Shown piece by piece: positions 34,542 through 43,227 of a stretch of 64,000 nt of DNA (its first letter is position 1; the number at the start of each line of letters is the position of its first letter). The DNA is from Amycolatopsis australiensis (GTDB lineage: Bacteria; Actinomycetota; Actinomycetes; Mycobacteriales; Pseudonocardiaceae): NCBI RefSeq assembly GCF_900119165.1, contig NZ_FPJG01000006.1:2418001-2482000 (forward strand), read 5' to 3'. The notes beneath the pieces were generated by a model, which did not search any database, was not told where the DNA came from, and was given only the letters and a program-made list of their open reading frames with translations. Position numbers and translations under genes: made by a program.

Positions 34542-36136
34542 TGAGCGAGACACGCGCGGAACGGATGCGGACCCCGCTGGCAGCTGACGTGATCCGGGCG
34601 ACGGCGGAGAAGCACGGCGTCTGCGTCCGGCCGTTCACGATGGAGGTCGGCGACACCACGACCGGCGAACTGCGCTACGTGCCGGTCCCGTGCGGGTCCA
34701 CGGTGGAGTCGGTGTGTCTGCCGTGTGCGCGGAAGGCGAAGGCGCTGCGGCAGGCCCAGTGCCGCGAGGGCTGGCACCTGACCGAAGAGCCTGTCCTCAC
34801 CGCCGAGCCGCCGTCGGAGGATTACAAGGAGCTGCTGACCTACCGCGCTGATCTGGTGGCGGCGTACCGGGACGTGATCGAGCACGACCAGGCGGAGGCG
34901 GAGGAGTTGCGGGATGAGGTCGCCGGGGTCGATGCGGAACTTCGGCAACTCGGGATGCGGGGCCGGCTGCCCGCCCTCGACGTCCCGGCCAAGCGGGCGA
35001 TGAAGCGGTCGACGAAGCGGAGGCAGGATGCTCCGAACCTGCCTCGCCGGAAGGTCGCGAAGACGACGGTTGGGCGGGAGTACGCCGGACGTTTCCGGCC
35101 GTCGATGTTCGTGACCCTGACCTGCGACACCTACGGGCCGGTCCGTGGTGACGGCTCGCCGGTCGACCCGTCCCGGTATGACTACCGGCGGGCGGCCCGG
35201 GACGCGGTGCACTTCTCCGCGCTGGTGGACCGGTGGTGGCAGAACCTGCGCCGGGTCGTCGGCTGGGACGCGCAGTACTTCGCCACGGTCGAGCCGCAGC
35301 GTCGGGCCGCTCCACACCTGCACGCCGCGATCCGGGGCTCAGTGCCGCACGACGTGATTCGCCAGGTCACCGAAGCCACCTATCACCAGGTCTGGTGGCC
35401 CGCGCATGACGAGATCGTCTACGCCGATCGCCTGCCGGTCTGGGACGGCCCTGACACCGGCTTCGTTGATCCGGAGACGCGCGAGCCGCTGACTCGCTGG
35501 GACGACGCGGTCGAGGCAGTCGAGGATCCGGCGCACGTCGTCACCTTCGGACGGCAAGTCCACTCGAAGGGCATCCTTGGCGGCACCGAAGAGGCCGGCC
35601 GCCACATCGGCTACCTGACCAAGTACCTCACCAAGTCCACCGGTGAGGTGGTCGAGGCAGACAGCGCGGCCCAGGCCGATCACCACGACCGACTCCACGC
35701 CGAGCTGTCGGTCACGCCGTGCTCGCCGCGCTGCGCGGTCTGGCTGCTCTACGGCATCCAACCCAAGGGCGTCACGGGCAAGACCACCCCGGGGCACTGC
35801 AAGGGACGGGCTCACCGCCGGACCACGCTCGGCCTGCCCGGCCGCCGTGTCCTGGTCTCGCGGAAGTGGTCGGGCAAGACGCTCGTGGACCACAAGGCCG
35901 ACCGGCGGGCCTTCGTGCTCCAGGCGCTCGCGGCGGTCGGGATCGAGAAGCCGGAGGTCGACCGGTCACAGCAGGTGTGGCGGAAGGTCGAGCCCGGAGA
36001 CCCGCAGGTCCCGCCCCGGCCACACCTGGTCATGCGCGCCATCGCGGAGCGGATCACGTGGAAGGCCGAGTACGACCGGGCGCTACTGGCAGCGGAGAGA
36101 CCTCCAGAAACTTCGGCAACTGGACTCGCGGCCTGA
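34541..36136 (+). CDS. RepSA-like rolling-circle replication initiator (HUH)
   Basis: 531 residues. Motif I MFVTLTCDTYG (near 188), the HUH motif PHLHAAIRG (near 259) and the tyrosine motif YLTKYLTK (near 357) appear in RepSA order. A Cys cluster (CGSTVESVCLPCARKAK near 50) looks like a zinc site, as do later Cys residues (CSPRC, GHCKG). Start ATG overlaps the previous stop by one base. It nicks the double-strand origin so the excised element can replicate before transfer, as known for pSAM2. Confidence 0.92.
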   Translation: MSETRAERMRTPLAADVIRATAEKHGVCVRPFTMEVGDTTTGELRYVPVPCGSTVESVCLPCARKAKALRQAQCREGWHLTEEPVLTAEPPSEDYKELLTYRADLVAAYRDVIEHDQAEAEELRDEVAGVDAELRQLGMRGRLPALDVPAKRAMKRSTKRRQDAPNLPRRKVAKTTVGREYAGRFRPSMFVTLTCDTYGPVRGDGSPVDPSRYDYRRAARDAVHFSALVDRWWQNLRRVVGWDAQYFATVEPQRRAAPHLHAAIRGSVPHDVIRQVTEATYHQVWWPAHDEIVYADRLPVWDGPDTGFVDPETREPLTRWDDAVEAVEDPAHVVTFGRQVHSKGILGGTEEAGRHIGYLTKYLTKSTGEVVEADSAAQADHHDRLHAELSVTPCSPRCAVWLLYGIQPKGVTGKTTPGHCKGRAHRRTTLGLPGRRVLVSRKWSGKTLVDHKADRRAFVLQALAAVGIEKPEVDRSQQVWRKVEPGDPQVPPRPHLVMRAIAERITWKAEYDRALLAAERPPETSATGLAA

Positions 36137-36152
36137 TCAAAAGGGGGAGCAC

Positions 36153-36341
36153 ATGAACAACGTCAGCAAGATCGATCGGCTCTGGACCGTCGAGGACGTC
36201 TCCGACTACCTCGGCGTCCCGGTGAAGACGCTCTACCAGTGGAAATGGCGCGGGGAGGGCCCGCCGGTGAAGAAGATCGGCCGGCACCTGCGCTATGACC
36301 CGGCCAAGCTGCGCGCCTGGGTCGACGCGGAGGCGGCCTGA
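36153..36341 (+). CDS. xis: Excisionase-like MerR/HTH_17 protein
   Basis: 62 residues: WTVEDVSDYLGVPVKTLYQWKWRGEGPPVKKIGRHLRYDPAKLRAWV is a complete excisionase-type winged helix (HTH_17). RBS AAGGGGGAG three bases before the ATG. Its TGA overlaps the ATG of int. It should direct Int toward excision. A longer in-frame extension upstream is a shadow of rep. Confidence 0.9.
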   Translation: MNNVSKIDRLWTVEDVSDYLGVPVKTLYQWKWRGEGPPVKKIGRHLRYDPAKLRAWVDAEAA

Positions 36342-37591
36342 TGGGGCACATTCAAGACCGCTGGTTTCGCCCCGCGCGGGATGCGGTGACCGGAAAGGTC
36401 ATCCTCAACGCGCGGGGCAAGCCCGTCATGGAACGGACCGAGCTGTACGGCATCGGGCTGCGGTACAAGGTCCGCTACCTCGACCCGGACAACAACGAAC
36501 GCTCGAAGTCGTTCGCGGACAAGCAGAAGAAGCGCGCTGAGGACTTCCTCATCGGCGTCGAGTCCGACAAGCGCGAAGACAAGTACATCGATCCGCGGGC
36601 CTCGATGACGACGTTCCGCCAGCAGGCGGAGAGCTGGTTGAAGAGCCAGTCTCCGGATCCGGGCACACGGTCGACCATCCTCAGTCGGCTCGAAAGCCAG
36701 ATCTACCCGGTCTTCGAGACCAAGAAGGTCGGGCAGATCAAGCCGTCGACTATTCGTGACTGGGTCGGCTCGATGGAAGAGCGCAAGCTCTCGGACAACT
36801 ACCAGGCGGTCTTGTTCAACACCGTCTCCGGCGTGATGGATTCGGCCGTGGACGACCGCCGGATTCGTGAGAACCCGTGCCACGCGAAGACCGTGCGGCG
36901 ACCGGTCGCGAGTAGCCCGCCGATCGTCGTTTGGCCGGAGGAACGTGTTCAAGCCGTGCGGTCGGGGCTGGCGGAGCGGTTCAAGATCGCGGTTCCGCTC
37001 GGTGCCGGTTTCGGTCTGCGGCAGGGTGAGATTCTGGGCTTCTCGCCGGACGACGTCGACCGGACCGCGATGACCGTGCGGATTCGACGACAGATCAAGA
37101 CGGTCAGGGGCGTGATGATGTTCGCGCTCCCCAAACGGGGCAAGGAGCGGACCATCCCGCTGTCGGCCGCCATGCTGGCCGAGATCGACGACCACGAGGA
37201 CCGGTTCCCGTCCGTGGCCGTCACGCTGCCCTGGCAGAGCGCTGACGGTGACCCGGTGACGGCACGGCTGCTGATGACGGCGGAAGGGGGCCGGCTGTAC
37301 TCCGGGGACCTGTTCACCAAGGTCGTCTGGCACGGAGCGTTCCGGGCAGCCGGGATCAAGTACCGAGGTCGCGCGGACGGGATGCATGCGCTCCGTCACT
37401 TCTACGCGTCGACGCTCTTGGCCCGTGCGGTGTCGATTACGGAGCTGGCCGACTATCTTGGCCATGCGGACCCGGGCTTCACGCTCCGGACGTACACGCA
37501 CCTCGTGCCGTCGAGCCACCAGCGGGCGCGGGAAGCGGTCGACGCGGTGTTCGGACGGCCTGCCCTCGATGACGGCCTGGAGGCGGCCTGA
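36341..37591 (+). CDS. int: Tyrosine recombinase (integrase)
   Basis: 416 residues. The N-terminal SAM-like core-binding domain is followed by the catalytic domain with all active residues: Arg in LRQGEILGF (about 226), Lys in PKRGKERTIPL, HxxR in HALRHFYAS (about 349), His in LGHADPGF and the nucleophile Tyr in LRTYTHLVP (about 385). It lies beside the right attachment core and overlaps xis by one base. It catalyses integration into and excision from the fadE23 3' end. Confidence 0.95.
   Translation: MGHIQDRWFRPARDAVTGKVILNARGKPVMERTELYGIGLRYKVRYLDPDNNERSKSFADKQKKRAEDFLIGVESDKREDKYIDPRASMTTFRQQAESWLKSQSPDPGTRSTILSRLESQIYPVFETKKVGQIKPSTIRDWVGSMEERKLSDNYQAVLFNTVSGVMDSAVDDRRIRENPCHAKTVRRPVASSPPIVVWPEERVQAVRSGLAERFKIAVPLGAGFGLRQGEILGFSPDDVDRTAMTVRIRRQIKTVRGVMMFALPKRGKERTIPLSAAMLAEIDDHEDRFPSVAVTLPWQSADGDPVTARLLMTAEGGRLYSGDLFTKVVWHGAFRAAGIKYRGRADGMHALRHFYASTLLARAVSITELADYLGHADPGFTLRTYTHLVPSSHQRAREAVDAVFGRPALDDGLEAA
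37571..37591 (+). repeat. Terminal direct repeat copy, right
   Basis: GACGGCCTGGAGGCGGCCTG plus A; matches 27350-27370 at 19 of 21 bases. It is the last 21 bases of int (DGLEAA and stop). Confidence 0.35.
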
Positions 37592-37617
37592 TCATGAAAC
37601 CGTGTCCCCGCCGACGC

Positions 37618-37670
37618 GAAAGCCGCCCGGTCGCACAGCCCCACGAAGGGCAAGCGACCGGGCGGCTTTC
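37618..37670. terminator. Element-supplied bidirectional terminator
   Basis: Perfect 17-bp stem GAAAGCCGCCCGGTCGC (37618-37634) / complement at 37654-37670. It ends int on the plus strand and the restored fadE23 on the minus strand, so the element replaces the host terminator it displaced. Confidence 0.85.
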
Positions 37671-37683
37671 CGTTACACCACAA

Positions 37684-38889
37684 CTACTTCAGCTCGGCGG
37701 AAGTCTTCCCGAGGATCCGGCGGGCGACGATCAACTGCTGAATCTGTTGCGTACCCTCGAAAATGTCCAGAATCTTCGCGTCCCGCGCCCACTTCTCCAG
37801 CAATGACTCCTCGCCGTACGCTCCGGTCAGCTCGACGCACTTCAGCGCGATCTCCACCACCGACCGGCCCGCCTTGGCCTTCGCCATCGACGCCTGCAAC
37901 GAGTTCGGCTTGCGGTTGTCCGCCATCCACGCCGATTCCAGCGTCAGCAGGTACGCCGACTCGTAATCCGCTTCCAGGCGCAGGAATTCCGCTGCCGCCG
38001 CGTGCTGGGTGTTCGCCGGGCGGTCGTAGTCGATCTCGATTCCCGCTTCGGAAAGGATGCGGCGTGTCTCGTCCAGTGCCGCGCGGGCCACGCCGATCGC
38101 CATGGCCGCCACCAGGGGGCGCGTGTTGTCGAACGTCTGCATGACGCCCGCGAAGCCCTTTTTCGTGTCGATCTCCGGTGACCCCAGGAGGTTCTCCTTG
38201 GGGACGCGGCAGTTCTCGAAGCGCAGCACCGCCGTGTCCGAAGCGCGGATGCCGAGCTTGTGCTCGACGCGCACCACCTCGAAGCCCGGCGTGCCCTTCT
38301 CCACCACGAACGACTTGATCGCCGCGCGACCCTTCGACTTGTCCAGCGTCGCCCACACGACCACCGCGTCCGCGCGCTCGCCCGACGTCACGAAGATCTT
38401 CTCGCCGTTCAGCACGTAGTGGTCGCCGTCGAGGCGGGCCGTCGCCGTGATGGCCGCCGAGTCCGAGCCGCACGACGGCTCGGTGATCGCCATCGCCGCC
38501 CACATGCCGGAGAAGCGCTCCAGCTGCTCGTCGGTCGCCACCGAGCTGATCGCCGCGTTGCCGAGGCCCTGGCGCGGCATCGACAGCAGCAGCCCGACGT
38601 CACCCCAGCACATCTCGATCGTGCCGAGCACCACGTTCAGGTTGGCGCCGTTGCGGTTGCCCTTCTCCTCCTTGCCGGAGTCCGAGCGCCGCACGCCCGC
38701 CGCGCCCGCGCCGCCCTCGCCGGACGAGTTGAGCCCGTCCAGCAGCGCCGCAAACATGTCCAGCTCGGCCGGGTACGTGTGCTCCGCGCGGTCGTACTTG
38801 CGCGAGATCGGCCGGAACACCTCGGCCGCGGCCTGGTACGCCTGGTTGATCAGCGCGCCGGCCTTCTTGGGGACTTCCAGGTTAATCAT
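37684..38889 (-). CDS. Acyl-CoA dehydrogenase, FadE23-like, with element-borne 3' end
   Basis: 401 residues. Blocks MCWGDVGLLLSMPRQGLGN, MAITEPSCGSDSAAITATA, LNGEKIFVTSGERAD and the C-terminal ILDIFEGTQQIQQLIVARRI match FAD acyl-CoA dehydrogenases and, with the long NRNGANLN insert, FadE23 of mycobacteria. The last 29 codons are supplied by the integrated element, so the gene is intact at protein level. It follows the FadE24-like gene by 20 bases; the two probably form a heteromeric alpha2beta2-type dehydrogenase, as known for some actinobacterial FadE pairs. RBS GGAAAGG before ATG 38889. Confidence 0.92.
   Translation of the reverse strand: MINLEVPKKAGALINQAYQAAAEVFRPISRKYDRAEHTYPAELDMFAALLDGLNSSGEGGAGAAGVRRSDSGKEEKGNRNGANLNVVLGTIEMCWGDVGLLLSMPRQGLGNAAISSVATDEQLERFSGMWAAMAITEPSCGSDSAAITATARLDGDHYVLNGEKIFVTSGERADAVVVWATLDKSKGRAAIKSFVVEKGTPGFEVVRVEHKLGIRASDTAVLRFENCRVPKENLLGSPEIDTKKGFAGVMQTFDNTRPLVAAMAIGVARAALDETRRILSEAGIEIDYDRPANTQHAAAAEFLRLEADYESAYLLTLESAWMADNRKPNSLQASMAKAKAGRSVVEIALKCVELTGAYGEESLLEKWARDAKILDIFEGTQQIQQLIVARRILGKTSAELK
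37763..37773. other. Right attachment core (attR)
   Basis: ATGTCCAGAAT inside the fadE23-like coding region; to its left (37684-37762) the gene end is element-borne, to its right it is chromosomal. Confidence 0.85.
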
Positions 38890-38896
38890 CGTTAAC
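38881..38896. promoter_or_regulatory. GTTAATCATCGTTAAC palindrome at the fadE23 start
   Basis: Imperfect palindrome (5 of 7 arm positions) overlapping the start codon between fadE24 and fadE23. It resembles the GTTA-type sites near the carboxylase operon and fadA. Confidence 0.4.
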
Positions 38897-38909
38897 GCCT
38901 TTCCGAGGC

Positions 38910-40232
38910 CTAGAGAAGGACGGCGCCTTCCATGACGCCGATGGCGCGCAGGTCGCGGTACCAGCGCTCGACCGGGTGCTCCTTGACGAAGCCGTGCCCG
39001 CCGAGCAGCTGCACGCCCGCGCTGCCGATCTGCATGCCCTTGTCCGTGGCCAGCTTCCGGGCCAGCGCGACCTCCCGCGCGTACGGCTTGCCCTGCTCGG
39101 CCCGCGCCGCCGCGCGCAGTGTCACCAGCCGCAGGCCCTCCAGCTCGATCGCGATGTCCGCGACCGAGAACGCGACCGCCTGGCGGTGGCTGATCGGCTC
39201 GCCGAACGCGGTCCGCTCGTTGACGTAGGGCACGACGTAGTCGAGGACGGCCTTCGCGGTGCCGGCCGCCAGCGCCGCCCAGCCCAGCCGCGACAGCCGC
39301 ACGACCTCGGTGAAGACGTCCGCTTTCCCGCCGCCGAGCAACGCGCCCGCGGGCAGCGCCACCTTCTCCAGGTGCAGCTTGCCGGTCGCCGCGCCGCGCA
39401 GGCCCATCGCCGGCTCGGCCTCGATGGAGACCCCGGCGTTCGACGACTCGACGAGGAACAGCGCCGGCCCGCGGCCCTCGAGGTCGGCCGACACGATGAA
39501 CAGCTCGGCCTGCGCCGCGCGCGGGACCAGCGACTTCACGCCGTCGAGCTGGTAACCCTTCGGCGTGCGACGCGCCTTCGTGGCGGGTTTGAACGGGTCG
39601 TAGAGCGCCTTCTGTTCCTGCAGCGCCAGCGCCGCTGCGGGCACGTTCTCGCCGACGAACGCGGGCAGGTAGTCGGCCTGCTGCTGCTCGTCACCCCAGC
39701 TGACCAGCGCGGTGCTCACCGCGGACGGCGCCAGCACGGCCACGGCCAGGCCGAGGTCGCCGTGCGCGAGCGCTTCCGCGACGAGCGCGTTGGTGACCAC
39801 CGAACGCTCGGTGCCGACGCCGCCGAGCTCTTCGGGGATGCCGACCAGGCTGATGCCCAGCTCGGCGGCCCTGGCCAGCAGTCCTTCGGGTGCGGCGAGC
39901 TTGGCGTCGGCGTCCGCCGCGGCGGGCCGCAGCTGCTCGGCGGCGAACTCGGTGACCGTTTCGACGATGAGCTGCTGGTCCTCGGTCGGCGTGAGGTCGA
40001 ACAGCCCGGTGTCGGGGCTCGGCGCGAGCCGGGCGGGCTTGCCCAGCTTCTGCACCGACTTGAACGACCGGGTCGCCGCGCCGGCGACGCGGAAGCCGTT
40101 GCGGGTCCCCGCGGTGACCAGGCCCTCGATGGGCTTGCGCAGCCCCGCCCGGTCGACGACCTTGCTCCCGGCCAGCCGGGTCAGCGCGGAAAGGCCCCAG
40201 CCCATCGCGTCCCGTTTCCTTGGCGCAGCCAT
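38910..40232 (-). CDS. Acyl-CoA dehydrogenase, FadE24-like
   Basis: 440 residues. An N-terminal about 75-residue extension (GWGLSALTRLAGSKVVDRAGLRKP...) precedes FDLTPTEDQQLIVETVTEF, as in FadE24. The active-site regions are looser than in its partner: no canonical catalytic Glu block before the C-terminal HPVERWYRDLRAIGVMEG, which suggests a structural or FAD-binding partner subunit. ATG 40232 is preferred to ATG 40244 because GGAGGG lies between them. First gene of the fadE24-fadE23 operon. Confidence 0.9.
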   Translation of the reverse strand: MAAPRKRDAMGWGLSALTRLAGSKVVDRAGLRKPIEGLVTAGTRNGFRVAGAATRSFKSVQKLGKPARLAPSPDTGLFDLTPTEDQQLIVETVTEFAAEQLRPAAADADAKLAAPEGLLARAAELGISLVGIPEELGGVGTERSVVTNALVAEALAHGDLGLAVAVLAPSAVSTALVSWGDEQQQADYLPAFVGENVPAAALALQEQKALYDPFKPATKARRTPKGYQLDGVKSLVPRAAQAELFIVSADLEGRGPALFLVESSNAGVSIEAEPAMGLRGAATGKLHLEKVALPAGALLGGGKADVFTEVVRLSRLGWAALAAGTAKAVLDYVVPYVNERTAFGEPISHRQAVAFSVADIAIELEGLRLVTLRAAARAEQGKPYAREVALARKLATDKGMQIGSAGVQLLGGHGFVKEHPVERWYRDLRAIGVMEGAVLL

Positions 40233-40250
40233 GTGGCCCTCCATCCCGTT

Positions 40251-40268
40251 ACCTACTCGCCAGTAGGT
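40251..40268 (-). promoter_or_regulatory. Perfect palindromic operator of fadE24-fadE23
   Basis: ACCTACTCGCCAGTAGGT: 7-bp arms, 4-base centre, ending 18 bases before the start codon. Typical TetR-type site; it differs from the GTTAGCG sites at 16.3 and 17.4 kb, so another repressor is implied. GTTAAC follows at once. Confidence 0.7.
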
Positions 40269-40331
40269 TAACGTGCGGGACGGCGTCGCGCCAGTGTGGG
40301 GTCAGTTACGAGTGAGCTGGGCCGAGATCTC

Positions 40332-41102
40332 TCACAGTTCGCGGGCGGCGCCGGGATCGGTCCGGCGTCGCTCGAGCCGGGGCCGGCCACCCGACCGGCC
40401 GCCGGGGCCGATGTAGGCGTCACCCGGGATGTCTCCGGTCGCGGCGAACAGGATCGGCAGCGCGCCGTACTCCGCCTTCTTCTGCGCGATGACCGGGTAA
40501 AGCGCTTTCAGCGCGAAGGCCCGGACGCCGCTGTAGTGCCGGTCGAGCCCGGTGCGCGCGACGCCGGGATGGGCGGCGACGGCGAGCACGTCGCGACCGG
40601 CCTCGGTGAGACGCCGCTGGAGCTCCTCGGTGAACAGCAGGTTCGCCAGCTTCGACTGGCCGTACGCCCGCGCCGGCGAGTAGCGGCGGCGTTCCCAGTT
40701 CAGGTCGTCGAGCCGGAGCTTCCCCAGCCGGGCGAGGTTCGACGAGACCGTGACGACCCGGCCGGTGACGTGCGGCAGCAGCAGGTTCGTCAGCAGGAAC
40801 GGGCCGAAGTGGTTGACCGCCATGTGGGTTTCGAAGCCGTCCCGCGTCCTGCCGTACGGCACGGCCATGACACCGGCGTTGTTGATCAGGACGTCGAGGC
40901 CGCCGGACCAGCCGGCGGCGAACTCGCGCACCGAGGCGAGATCGGCGAGGTCGAGCCGCCGGACTTCGGTGTCGCCCGGCGGCGGGGTGACGCGGGCGGG
41001 GTCGCGCACGGCGAGGACGACGCGAGCGCCGGTGGCGGCCAGCTCGCGGGCGGTGATGGCGCCGAGGCCGCCGCCGGCCCCGGTGATGAGGTAGGTGGTC
41101 AT
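40332..41102 (-). CDS. Short-chain dehydrogenase/reductase (retinol dehydrogenase-like)
   Basis: 256 residues. TGAGGGLGAITARELA cofactor motif, LINNAGVM, catalytic Ser in VTVSSNLARLG and YGQSKLAN (YxxxK). The N-terminal MTTYLITG begins at ATG 41102; longer frames upstream are shadows. Divergent from an XRE regulator 100 bases away that probably controls it. Confidence 0.88.
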   Translation of the reverse strand: MTTYLITGAGGGLGAITARELAATGARVVLAVRDPARVTPPPGDTEVRRLDLADLASVREFAAGWSGGLDVLINNAGVMAVPYGRTRDGFETHMAVNHFGPFLLTNLLLPHVTGRVVTVSSNLARLGKLRLDDLNWERRRYSPARAYGQSKLANLLFTEELQRRLTEAGRDVLAVAAHPGVARTGLDRHYSGVRAFALKALYPVIAQKKAEYGALPILFAATGDIPGDAYIGPGGRSGGRPRLERRRTDPGAAREL

Positions 41103-41202
41103 GCGCTCAGCGTCGCCGGGTCGCCGGCGACGTGGCAGAGCGCGCCGATCGGGGGATCGCCGATCCCTGGCTCCGGCTGGCGCGGCCCCGATAATCGAGG
41201 AC

Positions 41203-42027
41203 GTGGACCGCGCCGAGCTCGCCGACTTCCTCCGCCGCCGTCGCGAGGCCCTGCGCCCGGAGGACGTCGGCCTGCCGGCCGGGCAGCGCCGTCGCACGGC
41301 CGGGCTGCGCCGCGAGGAGGTCGCGACGCTGGCGGACATGTCCGCCGACTACTACACGCGGCTGGAGCAGCGACGCGGACCGCGGCCGTCGGAGCAGATG
41401 CTCGCCGCGATCGCGCGCGGGCTGCGGCTGAGCCTGGACGAGCGCGACCACCTGTTCCGGCTGGCCGGCCACACCGCGCCGACCCGCGTTTCGCGCGCCG
41501 ACCACGTCAGCCCGGCGCTGATGCGCGTCCTCGACCGGTTGCACGACACTCCGGCGCAGGTGATGTCCCATCTCGGCGAAACGCTCGTGCAGAACCCACC
41601 GGCCCGGGCGCTGCTCGGGAACGAAACCGGCCACACCGGGCCCGCGCGCAGTGCCGCCTACCGCTGGTTCACCGACCCGGCGGAGCGCCTGCTGTATCCG
41701 CCGGCGGATCGCGCGCGGCACGGCCGGTTCCTGGTGGCGAGCCTGCGCGCGGCTTCGGGCCGGGACACGCGAGCCACGGAGCTGGCGCGGCTGCTGGCGG
41801 TGGAAAGCGCGGAGTTCGCCGAGCTGTGGGCGGCGCACGAAGTCGCGGTGCCGTTCGAGCGCCGCAAGACCATCGTGCACCCGTCGTTCGGCGAGATCGC
41901 GCTCGACTGCCAGCTGCTCCACACCGACGACCTCGCGCAGGTGCTGCTGGTGTTCACCGCCACGCCCGGCACCGAAGACGCCGAGAAGCTGCAGCTGCTG
42001 TCCGTCGTCGGGCCGGAGCTGTCATGA
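41203..42027 (+). CDS. XRE/MmyB-like transcriptional regulator
   Basis: 274 residues. Helix-turn-helix RRTAGLRREEVATLADMSADYYTRLEQRRGPRPSEQMLAAIARGLRL (about 27-75) and the MmyB-like ligand domain after it (SPALMRVLDRLHDTPAQVMSHLGE...NPPARALLG...). Such regulators typically control a divergent SDR gene, present here. GTG 41203; GATAAT seven bases upstream suggests a leaderless message. The stop meets that of the LtrA-like gene tail to tail in TCATGA. Confidence 0.88.
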   Translation: MDRAELADFLRRRREALRPEDVGLPAGQRRRTAGLRREEVATLADMSADYYTRLEQRRGPRPSEQMLAAIARGLRLSLDERDHLFRLAGHTAPTRVSRADHVSPALMRVLDRLHDTPAQVMSHLGETLVQNPPARALLGNETGHTGPARSAAYRWFTDPAERLLYPPADRARHGRFLVASLRAASGRDTRATELARLLAVESAEFAELWAAHEVAVPFERRKTIVHPSFGEIALDCQLLHTDDLAQVLLVFTATPGTEDAEKLQLLSVVGPELS

Positions 42028-43227
42028 GTGCCGGGCGTGCACCTCACGACGCCACGCGGCGAACCGGAGCCGTTCGAACGTGATGAGGCCCAGCACCACC
42101 GCGGCCACGATCAGCAGCAGCACGGCGGCGGGCACGTGCTCCAGCAGCGGCGTCGCCGCGAGCAGCAGCACGCCGAGCACCAGGCGCTGGTGGTTCCAGC
42201 TGCCGAGGTTGCGCTTGCGCAGGGAGCTGAGCGCGACGAGGTAGAGCGCGAGGCCGCCGGTCAGCGTCCAGATCGGCACGCCGTGCACGGCTTCGGCGGC
42301 CGTGTGGTGCTCGGTGTCGGCGATGTAGAGGAACGCCTTCTTCAACCCGAGCGCGACGAGCACGATCCCGGCGATCAGCGGCAGGTGCAGGAACGTGTAG
42401 GAGTCGGTGGCGAGCTTGGCGCGCTCGACCCCGGTCGCCTGGGTGAGCCGGTGTTCCGACACGCGCGCGACGACGTCGAAGTACGTCCACCACATGCCCG
42501 CGGCCAGCGCCAGCCCGCACACGGCCGCGCCCGCGACCAGCCACGACATCGGCAGCGCGCCGATCCCGATGCCGATCGCGACGATCGACTCGCCGAGCGC
42601 GATGATCACGATCAGCCCGAACCGCTCGGCGAAGTGCGCGGGCGCGTTCAGCCGCCAGCCCTCCGGACCGGTGAGGTAGACGTTGAGGTAGTCGGCCAGC
42701 AGCGCGACGCCCCACAGCGCCAGCTGCCACGGCCCGCTCAGCGACGACGCGACGCCGAGCAGCACGACACTGGGCAGCAACCCGGCGAACATCCGCAGCA
42801 GCACCCGGCGCAAGCCCGGATCGTGCCGCGCGGCACCGAGGTACGCGACGAGGTGCAGCAACCGCACGAGCGCGTAGCAGACGACGAACAACACGGGCGC
42901 GAAGAGCCCGCCCGGATGGTCGACGAAGGCTTCGGGAATGGTCAGCGACACGAGGAACATCACGGCCATCGCGCCGAACATGGCCAGCCGCGCGATGCCG
43001 TGGTCGACGTGGATGGTGTTCCCGAGCCAGGCGTAACTGCACCAGCACCACCAGAGGACGGCGAGCATGGCCAGCCCCTGCCCGACGCCGAGGAGGCTCA
43101 GGTGGTCGGCCATCAGCTGGGTGGTCTGGGTGATGGCGTAGACGAAGACCAGGTCGAAGAACAGCTCGATGGTCGAGACGCGGTGGTCCTCTTCCGCGCT
43201 CACCAGGTGCAGGCGTCTCGTGGGCAC
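42022..43227 (-). CDS. Low temperature requirement A (LtrA)-like membrane protein
   Basis: 401 residues with about twelve hydrophobic segments. Family pattern visible at the N-terminus (STIELFFDLVFVYAITQTTQL), HFAERFGLIVIIALGESIVAIG in the middle and a conserved His (TFLHLPLIAGIVLVALG). Function of bacterial LtrA proteins is poorly known. CATAAT five bases before GTG 43227 suggests a leaderless start. Confidence 0.85.
   Translation of the reverse strand: MPTRRLHLVSAEEDHRVSTIELFFDLVFVYAITQTTQLMADHLSLLGVGQGLAMLAVLWWCWCSYAWLGNTIHVDHGIARLAMFGAMAVMFLVSLTIPEAFVDHPGGLFAPVLFVVCYALVRLLHLVAYLGAARHDPGLRRVLLRMFAGLLPSVVLLGVASSLSGPWQLALWGVALLADYLNVYLTGPEGWRLNAPAHFAERFGLIVIIALGESIVAIGIGIGALPMSWLVAGAAVCGLALAAGMWWTYFDVVARVSEHRLTQATGVERAKLATDSYTFLHLPLIAGIVLVALGLKKAFLYIADTEHHTAAEAVHGVPIWTLTGGLALYLVALSSLRKRNLGSWNHQRLVLGVLLLAATPLLEHVPAAVLLLIVAAVVLGLITFERLRFAAWRREVHARHS

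Larger units (their letters stand above)
27232..37773 (+). mobile_element. Integrative and conjugative element of the pSAM2/AICE type inserted in fadE23
   Basis: About 10.5 kb between 11-bp cores ATGTCCAGAAT at 27232-27242 and 37763-37773. Right half carries the standard module order Pra-like, small proteins, TraB-like, RepSA-like, Xis, Int, mostly with overlapping starts and stops; an XRE regulator and a NUDIX gene face the other way; the left end holds a low-GC two-gene cargo. Int lies beside the right end, as in tyrosine-recombinase elements. No tRNA gene is at either end: the target is a protein-coding 3' end that the element restores with its own silent variant. Replication by rolling circle and double-strand DNA transfer are inferred from the Rep and Tra types. 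Confidence 0.93.
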
